Below the pieces are notes generated by a model that was given only the letters and a program-made list of their open reading frames with translations, was not told where the DNA came from and ran no database searches. From assembly GCA_025200525.1 (NCBI GenBank), contig CM045762.1, forward strand, positions 22,851,374 to 22,915,373: 64,000 bases of DNA, given 5' to 3'. Source of the stretch: Camellia lanceoleosa (taxonomy: Eukaryota; Streptophyta; Magnoliopsida; Ericales; Theaceae). The position numbers and the translations under genes were made by a program. Shown here piece after piece: positions 53,325-64,000 of the stretch (position 1 is the stretch's first letter; each line of letters starts with the position of its first letter).

Positions 53325-53980
53325 TGCATTCCCAAGACAAAAGAAGAAACTTCGGAAGAATGTTTGACATGTTGGGCATTAGTATAAGTATTGGAAAGGT
53401 TAAATTACAGTCAAATGTTACTTCTATATATTTAAAATAGGTTGTATTAGTGTATATGTGCAGTTTGAAAAATGAAACATTTAGTACAACCGATATTGTT
53501 GTTTAATTCATTTGATTCAATGGTGGAAATAAGATTTGACAAATGCACAATTTTTTAAATTTTAAATTTTTTTTAATATGCCAAATATTAGGTGTGTACT
53601 CAATCTTTCCCCTCTCAAACACACATTAATGTGTACTAATTGGGCTCTGTTTTTTAAGAGAAACTAACCGCAATATGTCTAACTATTTTATTTATTATTT
53701 ATTTTATTTTGGTTTTTTTTTAAATAGATTTGAACACATATTAGACATTTGGGAAAGGTATGTCTATCTTTTAAACACGTGTGAAAAGTATTAAATAAAT
53801 TAACTTGGAATTAATGATTTTAATAAATAAATAAATAAATAACTTAAATTTCTACATATTTTTCTCCAATAGATTTTATAAATTATGTTTTAATCAATAT
53901 ATAAAATTATATATTTTACATGTATTCTCATGTAGTGTGCTATATTATAAAAAAAAATTTCACTTCTTGTTTGTGTGTCA
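53325..53980. other. 5' flank of gene 2, no gene
   Basis: AT-rich with poly-T/A stretches and an AATAAATAAATAAATAAAT run (about 53822-53841). It would hold the gene 2 promoter; no box could be assigned with confidence. Confidence 0.5.
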
Positions 53981-53983
53981 TGT

Positions 53984-55082
53984 CACTACAAGAAAATGCA
54001 CAATTGGCGACTAAAATAAGCATATTCGTCGCTGAAAGTAGTACAAATGGCGACTAAAATCAGTTTAGTCGCCAAACCTGAGCACTTTGCCGACTAAAGC
54101 AATTTAGTCGCCGAATATAGGGCCTTTAGCGACTAAAAGTCAGTTTAGTCGCCAAATATAGTAGTTCTAGCGACTGAAAAAATGTTAGTAGCTAAAAGGA
54201 ACGATTTTTGCCGACTAAAACCATTTAGTCGCCAAAACTATAGGTTTTGGCGACTAAAAAATACTTTGGTCGCCGAATATAGGGCCTTCACCGACAAACA
54301 TATTTTTTGTAGCTAAAGTGGACAATTTGACTAAAAAGCGAGTTTAGTCGGCAAAAGTGGGTGTTTTGCGATTTTAAAATGAGGTTAGTCATGGGAAGTA
54401 CTTTTTTGGGCGGAAATTAATCTTTTTACACAAACCAACATTTAGTAGCAAAATGGCATAGAATTGGCGACTAAATCTGAATTTTAGTGCCCAAAGTGCT
54501 CTAATATTTTTTTAGTAAATACTTTTTATTTTTGACATAAAATACATTAAATAAAAATAATTATTTATATATATAGTTTGTATTAATACCGATAAATAGT
54601 ATATAAATAATATATGTTGCATTAATATTTGCGTGAGGTTGTAGTGGCATAGTGGGGAGAGAGTGTTGCTAAAGTTTGACAAAGTTGGAAACTTGGAGGT
54701 CACCATCGAAATCGAAAGCAAAGAAAAGGCAAAATTTTTTTTTTTTTTTGAAAATGCTTTCAGCGACTAAATACTTTAGTCGCCAAAGGTATAAATAATA
54801 AAATAAAAAATTAACTATTGGCGACAAACCGTTTAGTCGCCAAAGGTAAAATTCCCAAAAACGAAATTGAGTATTGGCGACAAAAACTTTAGTCGCTGAA
54901 GACCATAGAATTGGCGACTAACTGTTTTTTAGTCGCGAAAGGAATCTGCGACCATATATTGGCGACAAAATGGGCGACGAACATTTTTAGTCGGGAAAAG
55001 CCGAATTTCAACATTTAGCGACTAAAAACAGGACCTTTGGCGACTAAAAATTTAGTCGCCAAAGGTGTTTTTTCTTGTAGTG
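53984..55082. mobile_element. Non-autonomous CACTA element
   Basis: Ends CACTACAAGAAAA and TTTTTTCTTGTAGTG are perfect inverted CACTA-type termini, flanked by a 3-base duplication TGT (53981-53983 and 55083-55085). Both subterminal regions carry many copies of GGCGACTAAA/TTTAGTCGCC in both orientations, the likely transposase-binding repeats. The 1,099-base length and lack of any transposase frame show that it depends on an autonomous relative. The centre is AT-rich. Confidence 0.96.
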
Positions 55083-55085
55083 TGT

Positions 55086-56570
55086 GTCCATTTTCATATC
55101 AGTTACCAAGGACACCTCATGGAGAAGACAATAACATCCTCATAGTCTTGGTAGAGCTTGAAATCAATTTTTTCTTTGTTATTTTTTTTTTTCAAAATTT
55201 TGTATTCTGATTTAGCATAAGTTATATTTATCGAGAGAGTTTAGATACTATTTTATTTTACTTTTATGTAAAAAGATAGTTTTTTTAGTCAACTATTATG
55301 TTAGTGTTCAGAAAACAAAATGTATGGTATATATCTAAAGTATTGCATCAACTTTAAATATATACCATACATTTCAGTTTATGGACATTTTTTTTTTTCC
55401 CGAGAGTATTACATTCAAAATTAAAAAATAATGTGAATGGATTATAAGGAAGAAAGAGTCCATGTTGTGCCCCTTAGGTGGCTCCACCTCACACCCTCTT
55501 CAATAATTTGAACAGTTTTTATTATAAAGTTTGCTGAGAAGATCATTTATATAAAAGTCAAATAGATCGAATATTGGTAACCACTTTAACTAATCATGGA
55601 CCCTTTTCTGTTATAAGGTGGGCGTGCGAGGTTTGGAGTAGCTGAGTTGGGTGTTCAAAATTTGTAAGTCAAATTATTCAAATTATGATGATTACTATAT
55701 ATATAATTAATGTGTTGGATTTTTTTTTTTTCTTTTAACCAAAATGTTAGAACCTTCATTGATATATTAGAACCTTAATTAATGTGTTGGATTGAATGCC
55801 CTCATCATCATGTGAATTTAGCAGGTATTGACTAAAACAATTATATGAATAAACAGACTAGTTTATATACATATATATTAGGTTGGGTGTTTGACTTGCT
55901 TTACTCAACTGACTTCTTTCTTTGTCTGGAAAGTCTATCCACCCTTAAAAGTAAATTATGCATAAAACGGCCATTAGGCTATTTGAATAGCCCGTTCAAC
56001 TAATGTTTATGATCTATTTGATGGTTTTTTTTTTTTTTAAAAAAAATTAAAAAGTAAAAAATAAAAATACTATCTTTTTAGTTTTTAGATAATTATTTTT
56101 TTAATTTATTTAAGTTATTTTATCTCATAAGCAACAAGCAAAACCTACGGCAAACACTTTAACACATGCTTCTTGTTTTTTTTAATTATAAAAAATTATA
56201 AACATCTCAACAAGATACACCAAACAAGATTTACACGTAAAAAAAATCTAAGAAGAAACCCAGTAACAATTCGAGCATGTGGGCCTCACATTACAAATTT
56301 AAATTTTCTGCTCTCCTCTCATTTGAAAATAGACTTTTTTTAGTAATTTTTTTGATTTTTTGACTAAAATATAATATAAAAAAAACTAGTATGTTTGGGA
56401 TGATTTTTTGACTTTTTATGAAAAGATGTGTAAAAAGTAGGAAGAAAAGAGAATCGTTGACTTTTTGATATAGATTGCTGACTTTTAATTTTTTTAATAA
56501 CTTTTTGACTAAAAAAACCACTCGATAAATGAATCCCGTTGAAACCAACTTTCATTATTTTTAAAATTTT
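55086..56570. other. AT-rich intergenic DNA
   Basis: No gene found. A short direct repeat of TTAGAACCTT(C/A)ATT near 55747-55780 and several long T or A runs are visible. At 56490-56540 short inverted AT motifs suggest old MITE debris, not delimited. Confidence 0.45.
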
Positions 56571-56574
56571 ATTA

Positions 56575-57230
56575 CCAACAATAAAATTGCGATAACGAAG
56601 CGATGTTCAATGGCGCCAACAGAGTCTCCACCAATTAGATCATCATCGTGATACAGAAAGGGCCTCATAAGATTAGATGGACCATCCCCCGGGGAAGCGA
56701 CTGGATTAGCAGGCGGCATAGGCGGTGCTACTGGTTGGTTTACGGACGAGCCCGTGTCCTCTGTTTCCCAAGAAGACTTCGGAAGTATATCGATTTCACG
56801 GGTTGGATCGAAATTTTGATTTCTTCGAGCGATCGTGCGATACTTTTTCTCTTCCCATTCGAGATATTATGTGCAACTAATGAACCTACTACTGAATCTA
56901 ATGCTTAAGTGGGTCGAATGCTTGCTCGATTCCTCTTGTTCCAATTCCCGGTGCACTTTCTATGAGTGTCTCTTTTGCTGCTTGAATGCACTCCGGATCC
57001 AATAGAGATAGGCATAGCTTGAACCAACTCTTGATCGACTTTAAGGCCTCGTTAAAACCCTCGATATAGGTCCTTTTGGTGGTCATATAATGTTTCAGCG
57101 CCTGTTAGACCGATGACTCTTCCATTCCATATTTCTGGAGTAAGATTCAGCCGTATGGTGAATGAAACAACATTCATTGAAAGAGTGGACTTGACGTTGA
57201 ACCTCCACTCCAGCTATACCTCCGCCCGAT
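56575..57230 (-). other. Higher-GC insert, possibly organelle-derived
   Basis: Base composition rises sharply between AT-rich flanks and poly-A/T runs are absent. Minus-strand frames read YIEGFNEALKSIKSWFKLCL and LLDPECIQAAKETLIESAPG (57086-56898) and, in another frame, SVNQPVAPPMPPANPVASPG with MRPFLYHDDDLIGGDSV (about 56790-56600). The style resembles plant mitochondrial open frames, but I could not name a gene. A frame change separates the two parts, so it is not functional here. Confidence 0.4.
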
Positions 57231-57816
57231 ACTAACAATAAGATTACACACATGTGGCTGGCGATGATTGGAGGAGAAGGAAAAAAAGAAAAAGAAAAAA
57301 GAAAAATTGGCCAATCAGAGAGAGAGGGGGTCAAAGGGGGTGCCTCCTTGAGGGGGTCCAACTCATTTTCCTTTATTAATATTGGGATTCACATTATTTT
57401 TCTTTCATTTTTGCCAACCAAACATATCATATCATAAAAGTTTTTCCACCTAATGATTTATGTTTTTTGCTTAGAACTTAGTTTAGAGAAGTGATCTGTT
57501 AATTTATAAAAGTATTTGTTAATTATTAATTTAAAAATTTATAATTTTTTTTTTAAATATTTTTTTTTCAATAGGATTGAGACAAGTGTACTTGAATTTG
57601 TAACCATTTGATAAATTATGATTTATATCTAAACATCTAATTTAGCTTTTTCATTAAATATTTTCAAATTACATTTAGATTTTCATTTTAAATGTAAAAT
57701 TTGATGTAATTTAGATATGGTTAAATTCATTTTCTTTTCACATTTTATTAATATATTTTTAAAATTTTAAATTAGATAGAACTAATTTTGAAGACACATT
57801 AGATATAACTAATCAG
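57231..57816. other. Intergenic, A/G-rich then AT-rich
   Basis: A purine-rich stretch (57268-57360) and AT-rich DNA follow; nothing recognised. Confidence 0.45.
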
Positions 57817-58045
57817 ATTAATGTTTTATTCTATGTATTATATGGTTAAATTTTAAAATTTTAAGACGCGTGTATTTTTTTAGTTGTACCAAAAATGAAT
57901 AAATACTAATTAATATGTTCAAGTAAATATTTTTAAATTATGGCTATTTTCAAGTAATTTTTTTATTAATATTAATCAAAATTTTGAAATAAATATTTAT
58001 TTATGACAAGTCTTTGTTATATAATACATAGAATAAAACATTAAT
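57817..58045. repeat. 27-base inverted repeat, 175 bases apart
   Basis: ATTAATGTTTTATTCTATG at 57817 and its complement ending at 58045 (arms 57817-57843 and 58019-58045) match perfectly over 27 bases. Could be a small foldback element; no target duplication was established. Confidence 0.7.
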
Positions 58046-58083
58046 GGCAAAATTAAAAAAAAAAATTTAATGCAGCCTACCAT

Positions 58084-58385
58084 GGGTCCGTTTCAATTAT
58101 TTAAATCGTTTATTTTATTGAGCATTTCATGTAATTCATTCAAAAAAATTTAAGTCAATTTAATAATCATAATCTATTCAATTTATTGTGTTTGTCACTA
58201 AAAAAATGGATAACAATTGTGTTTTTAAAAATAAATTATTTATTTTTATTTATATTTTTTGTGACAAACACGATAAATTAAATAGATTACGATTATTGGA
58301 TTAGATCGATCTTTTTTTTTTATAGGTAGATAAAATACACAAAGTGTCAAATAAAATAAATTTGAATTATTAAAATGAAACCTGC
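58084..58385. mobile_element. Foldback MITE of about 300 bases
   Basis: Long imperfect inverted arms: outer ends GGGTCCGTTTCAATTATTT and the complement of AATTATTAAAATGAAACCTGC; inner arms AATCTATTCAATTTATTGTG (about 58170) against CACGATAAATTAAATAGATT (about 58268). The whole folds into a hairpin. The end style (TCCGTTTCA) recalls Stowaway/Mutator-like MITEs, but the target duplication is not clear. Confidence 0.72.
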
Positions 58386-58524
58386 AATAAACTACACAGA
58401 TTCAAACAATGCATTTCAATTCGAATTATAGAGGGTTGGAAACCTGCCTTGTAAAAATACCTGAAATTTACTTGATCTGCTCACTGATACAGCACAGAAT
58501 ATTTGCAAAATGTGGCTAGTAGGA

Positions 58525-58580
58525 ACTAGGGGTGCAACTCGGGCGGGCTCAACCCGAGCAACCCGAGCCCAGCCCGAGTT
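58525..58580. mobile_element. hAT-like terminal fragment
   Basis: TAGGGGTGCAACTCGGGCGG followed by CTCAACCCGAGC and GCCCGAG repeats resembles the GC-rich ends of some plant hAT elements. Only one end is seen; the decayed copia LTR starts 27 bases later. Confidence 0.4.
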
Positions 58581-58606
58581 TTTTTAGGGTTTAGGCAACT
58601 ATATCT

Positions 58607-59085
58607 TGTAATGTAAATGATTAAAGCATTACAACGCAGCGGATTAAATGTTTAGATCATACCATTTAGCGAAGAACCTTGTGGGTAAATCACGTGCTTC
58701 CTGAATCTGATCAATCAACCCAGCAATGGGGTGATATTACAATAGTGAATATCACCCACACAAACCACAGTGCAAATGGCTTTGATCGTTGTTTTTTGGA
58801 GAGAGTCAGAGAGAAAGGAGAGTCTGGGAAAAAAGGTTATGGGTAAAAACCCCATAACGTATCTGATATACGTATCGGATTCAATATATTAGATTAACCA
58901 TATAATCTGATATATAACCAATATCTATCTATCTATCCATATCTATTGATATGATAGATATAGATATCTTGAATGGTTATCCAAATAAGTTTGAATTAAA
59001 ATTCAAACTTACATGGATAAGGTTCAAGAGGTTCAGGCTCAAAAAGCTCAAAGGGCCATGCCACATGGGCGCCCAATTTCTAACA
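58607..59085 (-). repeat. 3' LTR of decayed copia element
   Basis: Minus strand begins TGTTAGAAATTGGGCGCCC after the tract AGTGGGAGA and is taken to end at CATTTACATTACA (plus strand TGTAATGTAAATG at 58607). AT-rich repeats of GATA/ATATC type lie at 58905-58965. The partner LTR is not in the window, so the left edge is provisional. Confidence 0.65.
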
Positions 59086-59086
59086 T

Positions 59087-59094
59087 CTCCCACT
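59087..59094 (-). other. Polypurine tract of decayed copia element
   Basis: Minus strand AGTGGGAG(A) immediately precedes TGTTAGAAATT; this layout is common in plant copia elements. Confidence 0.65.
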
Positions 59095-60554
59095 CGCACA
59101 TGAGTTGGCATGACACTGCCACATCTCTATCTCAATCTCCCAAAAATGAACAATCTCATACTAGCCAATGCACCGTGCGACTGCTGAGAACACCTGCATG
59201 TGGGAGCTCTATACTAGAAACTCAAAATGAGCCAGCATAGAGACATCAACCCAAAAGGAACAAAAATAGTGTCTCATATACCCCAGACCCATCTAATTAC
59301 ACCGGTCCAAAAAACATCTCTAATCCCTCAAAAAGAGCATGTTTGACCCTCTCAATTCTTGCAATATATTCACACTCAATCCGCTTCTCATACAGAGCGA
59401 TGTGAGTTCTTGCGCGATGAATATACATCAGTGGTGTAATACTAGATGATCTTTCCTTTGCCCTCATGCCATTTAGTGTAGGATTGACCGCTTTCCCAGT
59501 GATGTCCCTTAAGGCCGAATCATACATGACCGCAGGCAACATACCAAAGTAGCAAAACATCAACCCCTTACCTTATGACATAGTCAAAAGTCACAAAAGG
59601 GTACAAAAATGAAAGTCATATCAATAATGACACGTAAGACTCACACGGTGAGGAAACAAGGATCCATTCTCTCACCTCATTACTTGGTCGCCCAGCACAT
59701 GTAGTATGAATACATGCTACGGTGGAGTAACTCTTCCAAAAGAGTGATGTCATACTCGATATACCGTAAAGATATTAGTCTAGTCGCTTTCTAGTGCCTA
59801 ACCCGAATTCTCTATTTGCTCGCCTTCTAGGCGCCAAATGAGATCTCGCATCTGGCTAATTATAACAGGCACTACATGGAAAGTGGGTATTAACATCCAT
59901 GTTTGGTCCTTAACACGACCTCATCTTGGTTGTAACCAGGGCGACATACATAGTGGATAATTTTAAGCCTCTCTTGGCTCCAAAATAAAAAATAAACCAC
60001 TAGTCTCATCCTTGCTTGCTCCCAAGCGCTCATCATCTGCTAATCATTATGACACAAACCATAATAGTGTCAACATCCCATCATCTCAAAATAAGTGATC
60101 GATTTAAAAAAAATGACCACAGCTTGCGCAATTCTAGATTCCAAACATAAGCCTTATTAGCACCTCTTGCGATAAGTATATACAACGAAATCCACCATGT
60201 GCGCCGCACATGAAGTGATTCAAGATCACTACCTCTTGCGCAATAACCTCTCTAAAGATATTTTGATGACCAATTTGCGTTCATTCTTGATGCGCCCAAC
60301 TAGCGCATTGAATCTTACAATGAGCAAATTAATATACTACTAGTAAAGTATTTTATCCACAGTCTAATGAGCAAGGTCAATGTCTAAACAACTCAGTTGA
60401 CCATTTACCAAAGATAACACTTATCATGCCGAATACGCCCACATAGCGTACTTTAGGCTCCCACGACAAAGAAAAGATCAAGGAATATAGGTCATCTATT
60501 TCTCGCAAAGACAATCCAAGGATACACTCAATAGCTAAGGCTCTGGCTTTTACC
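59095..60554 (-). other. Expected RNase H region, not readable
   Basis: About 1.5 kb where the end of RT and RNase H should lie. Minus-strand frames 59563-59297 and 60568-60377 are open for 88 and 63 residues but show only weak resemblance. I see no supportable gene. Confidence 0.4.
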
Positions 60555-60715
60555 GATAGATAAGTCAATGGGTTTGCAATTTTGCATCTAGAATCATTCT
60601 AGGATATTCCTTATGTAAGTCATCGAAGACAAACCGAGAATTTTCCCAAAACAATCCCTAAGGATCGTACATCCGAGCATATAAATTACATCACCCATGT
60701 CCATCATATCTAAAA
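60555..60715 (-). pseudogene. Copia RT C-terminal remnant
   Basis: Minus strand reads MMDMGDVIYMLGCTILRDCF then GKILGLSSMTYIRNILE, stop, and MQNCKPIDLS. This matches the copia RT segment following the YVDD box (the DMGxxxYxLGIxIxRDR... LGLSQxxYI region). Stops show decay. Confidence 0.75.
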
Positions 60716-61639
60716 TAGAGGACTGCCCACCCTAGATGGCGACAACCTTATAAATTCCTGGCTCATAATGACTAAGTAAGGAAAAACTTCTTTTGGACCA
60801 TTGATCATACCTCAGTGGTCTTCATCAATCATCGTCGGCCTATGATGGCTTGACGAAATCTAAGAACCACTATTTGGATAACTGTTTTAGGCTGTAAAAG
60901 ATTTATTGGAACTAGCAACCTTTTTGCACTCTTAACTTTTCACCATAAAAACAGAAGGTAAATCCCTATGGATCTACTTATCCAATTCTCTAACGAGAAA
61001 GTTGGGTCACAATGTCCATAAATCAATGTTCCGAACTTATGTCAATCATAGCCTAAGTCACAATAACCTCACTCCCCAGGAGGAAGTCTTCTCATAGTCT
61101 ACACTTTCTTCAATGGTGTGACTTTTCGGTATCTAGTGAGCCTTATGCCTCAACAATGACTATCCAAATTACGTATAACTTTAGAACAGTTTCGCGTCAT
61201 AATGGAAAGTCAACCAAATTATAGAAATGGTTAATCCTCAAAGACTTTTGTTTTAAACTGCGCAACATTAATCCACTTTCTAAAAACAGGGGACTAGAGC
61301 CTTTGGCATTATCCTAGGCTCTTTATCATCTTGCGGAGCACTCATGAATGTTTCCTTCTCAATCACCCAGTGATGACGTGGAAAATTTTCACATTTGCTA
61401 CCACGCAACTAAGAATGTAGAGTATTCTACTCTAATGGAGTAATCCATTAGTAGGCACATCGCTCCCACTGTCCTTAGGATATTGGAAATTTCTTTCTAT
61501 TCTCAACTAGGCTACATAAAAGCGCTATGCTTAGAATTCTCTATCTTATAGAGTTCCAAAACTCTATACACGTCACCTTTACTAAGAAAACTTTATGTGA
61601 CTTAGTTACACTACCACAAAGCTGCTTACCTATATGCAC

Positions 61640-61735
61640 ATGACCCGGAGGGTTTACATGACATCATACAATAATGCGCCACATAACCCTATGTGTTTAC
61701 AAGACAGCATACAATAATGCGCTATAGAACCTTAG
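61640..61735. repeat. About 55-base imperfect direct repeat
   Basis: GTTTACATGACATCATACAATAATGCGCC and GTTTACAAGACAGCATACAATAATGCGCT lie about 53 bases apart, each followed by a CATA(A/G)AACC stretch. Confidence 0.7.
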
Positions 61736-61949
61736 GTCTTAACTTCTCAATCTTATGAGAAGTAGAATAAAGATAAGTCATGTTAGCACAGATCGCCCAT
61801 AGATGGCTCTCTGCTAACCCATTACTCAAAATGGAGTGTAAAATCTGATATGGAGGGCACTGAGTTAGGGATATAGGCAATAAACTAGTGCAATTCCCAA
61901 TTGGGAAACATTTGCGCCATTATCCACCTAACATTAACAATATTTAATT

Positions 61950-62245
61950 CCTTATCTCTACTACACCATTGTGTTGTTGAGTACTAGGAATAATCAATTT
62001 TCTAAGCATCCAATTCTCTTCACAGAGTTTTCTAAAATAACTCAAATAGATACTCGCCACCTTGGTCAAAACTAAAAGCTCGAAAGCTATTTTCTAATTG
62101 ATCTCAACCTCATATGTGCAATGTCAAAAATCATCTCACAACTTTTGACTTATGAGAGATCAAATAGTCTTGACTCAGATGTGTATCGTAATCTATAAAT
62201 GTGTCGAGATTGAGGCTTAGCTATCATACCCTTACACATATCTAG
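61950..62245 (-). pseudogene. Copia integrase core remnant
   Basis: Minus strand reads FIDYDTHLSQDYLISHKSKV near 62215-62150, then FRAFSFDQGGEYLFELF near 62090-62040 (second Asp of the DDE triad) and IIPSTQQHNGVVEIR near 62000-61955 (Glu region, TPQxNGVxER in the family). Order and spacing fit a copia integrase; stops and indels are many. Confidence 0.78.
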
Positions 62246-64000
62246 TCACAAAAAAACATAGTTGACTAAATGCGCCAATACAAATGACCTTCTACGGCTT
62301 TCCTACTTACTTGTGCGCACCCATTGCGAACAAAGTTACACATTTATATGAGAGCAGGATTTCACAAGCGAGTGGGCCCGAGAAGGCCTACTCAAACCAT
62401 CCTGTCATCATCTCATTAATGTGATTAAGTATAATAAGCCACCGGTTCATGACCAATGTCATAAACTAATTCCAATCATCTTAATGTGTGAGTTCTCGAA
62501 GATAAGTTTAAAAGGTTTAGGCCCAACTAGGTAATGACTCAGGACTATTTCATATTCACTAGATCATAAAAGGATGTCATGGAGATATCAAGTGCGCCTA
62601 ATTCGCAAATTTAACTAGTAAGTGCTAATCCCCTGCACCTTCAAGTCAATTTTATTCTCCATACACTTTAATGCATCTAGTTGAAAGATGACGATACTTC
62701 TCTTGCCATATCTATTTCTCGCTTCATAGTTACTTGCAATTAATTCAACTATCCACAAGAAGGAGAGAATAAGCTATCAATCTGTGACAGCTCTTGAAGT
62801 AACTTAAGCGGGAATTAGGCTAAAGAGTCTAATTCAACACAATGCTCTCACAAGCGATGCGTCAAATTTTTAGAGTCATAACAACCTTGTCGACCTTGAC
62901 CTTTTCATTACTATGCTGCAACGTTTGCGCTTAGTGGTAAACGTTATTCAAAAAACGTTAGCCTAGCTAAGGAATCATACAAAGAAGCTCCTCCTCATGT
63001 TTCACACTCAAGTGTGGAAACAATAAGTGTCCAGATTTAGACAAGTTGGCAATGCTAATAGATTTTGCAGCCACTAAGCGCTAATCTTTTCAACTAGTGT
63101 AAATAGATTTTTGCAGCTTCTAAGCGCTAATCTTTTCACTTAGCGTGATATTTCAACGCTTACTATTATAGTGCATGAAATTTTGCTCCATCCACTCCCA
63201 ATAATTGGGTAGAGAGCAAAACACTGCTCATACTGGCTACTCGTCTTACACTTAATGACTAATTTATTTAAGCTCGCATTTCTTGGATGACGTGACTCTT
63301 GAATGTTACTTCATCCAATGATGTAACATTATTTACAAGTCAAATTTACAAAGTCAATCCGCGCAGCTCAATAGTCAAGATCATATACAGATCTATTGAG
63401 GGCTTACTAATTTCATAACCTCAAAACTCGCCAACCAAAACTTCGTGGCGTTTGCTAACCATAAGCGCACACATTAGTTTTTATTATGCCAAACAAGGCA
63501 ACAAAAACACGGCGACTTTGAGTCATGTTTCCTTACTTTGGCTCAATTAAGGTTTGACCTAAAGTCTCCAAGACTTTTGCTCATCTAAAGAATGGGATTA
63601 CATTGTTCACATTTGAACATCTCTACTAAGTCTAGGTCAACCAAATTAACTTCCATAAGTTAAATCAATTTAGAGAGAAATTCGCATTAAGATTAATTTG
63701 ATTAGCATAATATAATTTTGCCGCAAAAATCTAAATTAAATAGTGACAATATTACACAAGTTGCAAGATCGAAAATCCGCTATGCTCGTAATCATCTCTT
63801 GCGCCACAGGTGACAATTATCCAAAATTTAATTTAATTTATGCGCAAAATATTAGTTTTCGGGAGTTAATCTACAAAGATTTCTCTCAACCGAATAACCT
63901 CCCACTGACTATGGCATGTCTAAAAGCATGATAAAATATTCTAATTCCATACAATAACATCATAATGTAGATTCACAATCAATACATGCTATGTTACATT
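62246..64000 (-). other. Upstream part of decayed copia, unreadable
   Basis: Expected gag-protease region. Only an imperfect direct repeat at about 63055-63140 (AGATTTT(T)GCAGC..CTAAGCGCTAATC twice) is clear. No domain was recognised; the sequence keeps scattered GCGC motifs in AT-rich context. Confidence 0.4.

Larger units (their letters stand above)
58607..64000 (-). mobile_element. Decayed Ty1/copia element, runs off window
   Basis: Minus-strand order from the right: integrase remnants (about 62245-61950), RT end (60715-60555), polypurine tract (59094-59087), 3' LTR (59085-58607). No frame exceeds about 90 residues, so the copy is old. The 5' LTR and gag would lie beyond 64000. The assignment rests on short motif matches in the right order and spacing plus the LTR structure. 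Confidence 0.75.

Noticed and set aside
53031..53387. Plus-strand frame of 118 codons with a run of Glu
   Set aside because: It is the complement of the lectin and signal-peptide exon of gene 2; the Glu run is the GAA side of the TTC microsatellite.
58573..58590. Telomere-like TTTAGGGTTTAGG
   Set aside because: Only about two units; too short to call an interstitial telomere.

Overview
The window is plant nuclear DNA, most likely from a eudicot. The evidence is plant-type LTR retrotransposons (Ty3/gypsy Tat and Ogre-like, Ty1/copia), a CACTA DNA element and MITEs, and two genes of the G-type lectin S-receptor-like kinase (SRLK) family with the usual multi-exon layout. I cannot name the species. 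No intact host gene was found; about 80 percent of the window is transposable element.

Layout, left to right. 1-4668: 5' half of a minus-strand Tat-like gypsy element (LTR, gag, protease, RT, start of RNase H) cut by the window edge. 4870-33061: plus-strand SRLK pseudogene (gene 1, transmembrane segment to stop), split by two insertions into coding exons. The first is a minus-strand solo LTR of about 2.6 kb (7275-30076, target duplication AATAT), which itself carries a 20.2-kb Ogre-like element (8549-28714, target duplication GCTTC). The second is a 2.3-kb gag-only non-autonomous LTR element (30372-32645). 33490-33900: 3' end of a LINE. 35345-53324: minus-strand SRLK pseudogene (gene 2), convergent with gene 1. 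It is interrupted by a 10.6-kb Tat derivative lacking RT, RNase H and integrase (36203-46789, target duplication CACAT) and by a 4.5-kb copia element lacking RT (47957-52454, target duplication TGTAG). 53984-55082: non-autonomous CACTA element (target duplication TGT). 55083-58600: AT-rich flank with a possible organelle-derived insert, a foldback MITE and a hAT-like end. 58607-64000: strongly decayed minus-strand copia element running off the window.

How it fits together. The two SRLK copies are a tail-to-tail pair. Read across the insertions, their exons follow the family order: signal peptide, bulb lectin, S-locus glycoprotein domain, PAN, transmembrane segment, kinase. Both also carry in-frame stops, frameshifts and, in gene 2, a deletion of the kinase catalytic loop, so both are dead independently of the transposons. 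The elements show several degrees of decay. The Ogre-like copy has well-matching LTRs but stops in pol. The gag-only copy keeps one long open frame. The Tat derivative keeps only gag-protease remnants plus a 2-kb tandem array and antisense reading frames. The terminal copia is readable only through short RT and integrase motifs.

The most unusual items are the gag-only element, the copia gag with a second gag N-terminal module, the palindromic CGCTCGAGCG clusters shared by LTRs of two unrelated elements, the antisense gene modules of both Tat-type elements, and the 101-bp dimeric array. I saw no sign of a complete new multi-gene system. All boundaries and motif calls were read by eye; none was confirmed by a search.
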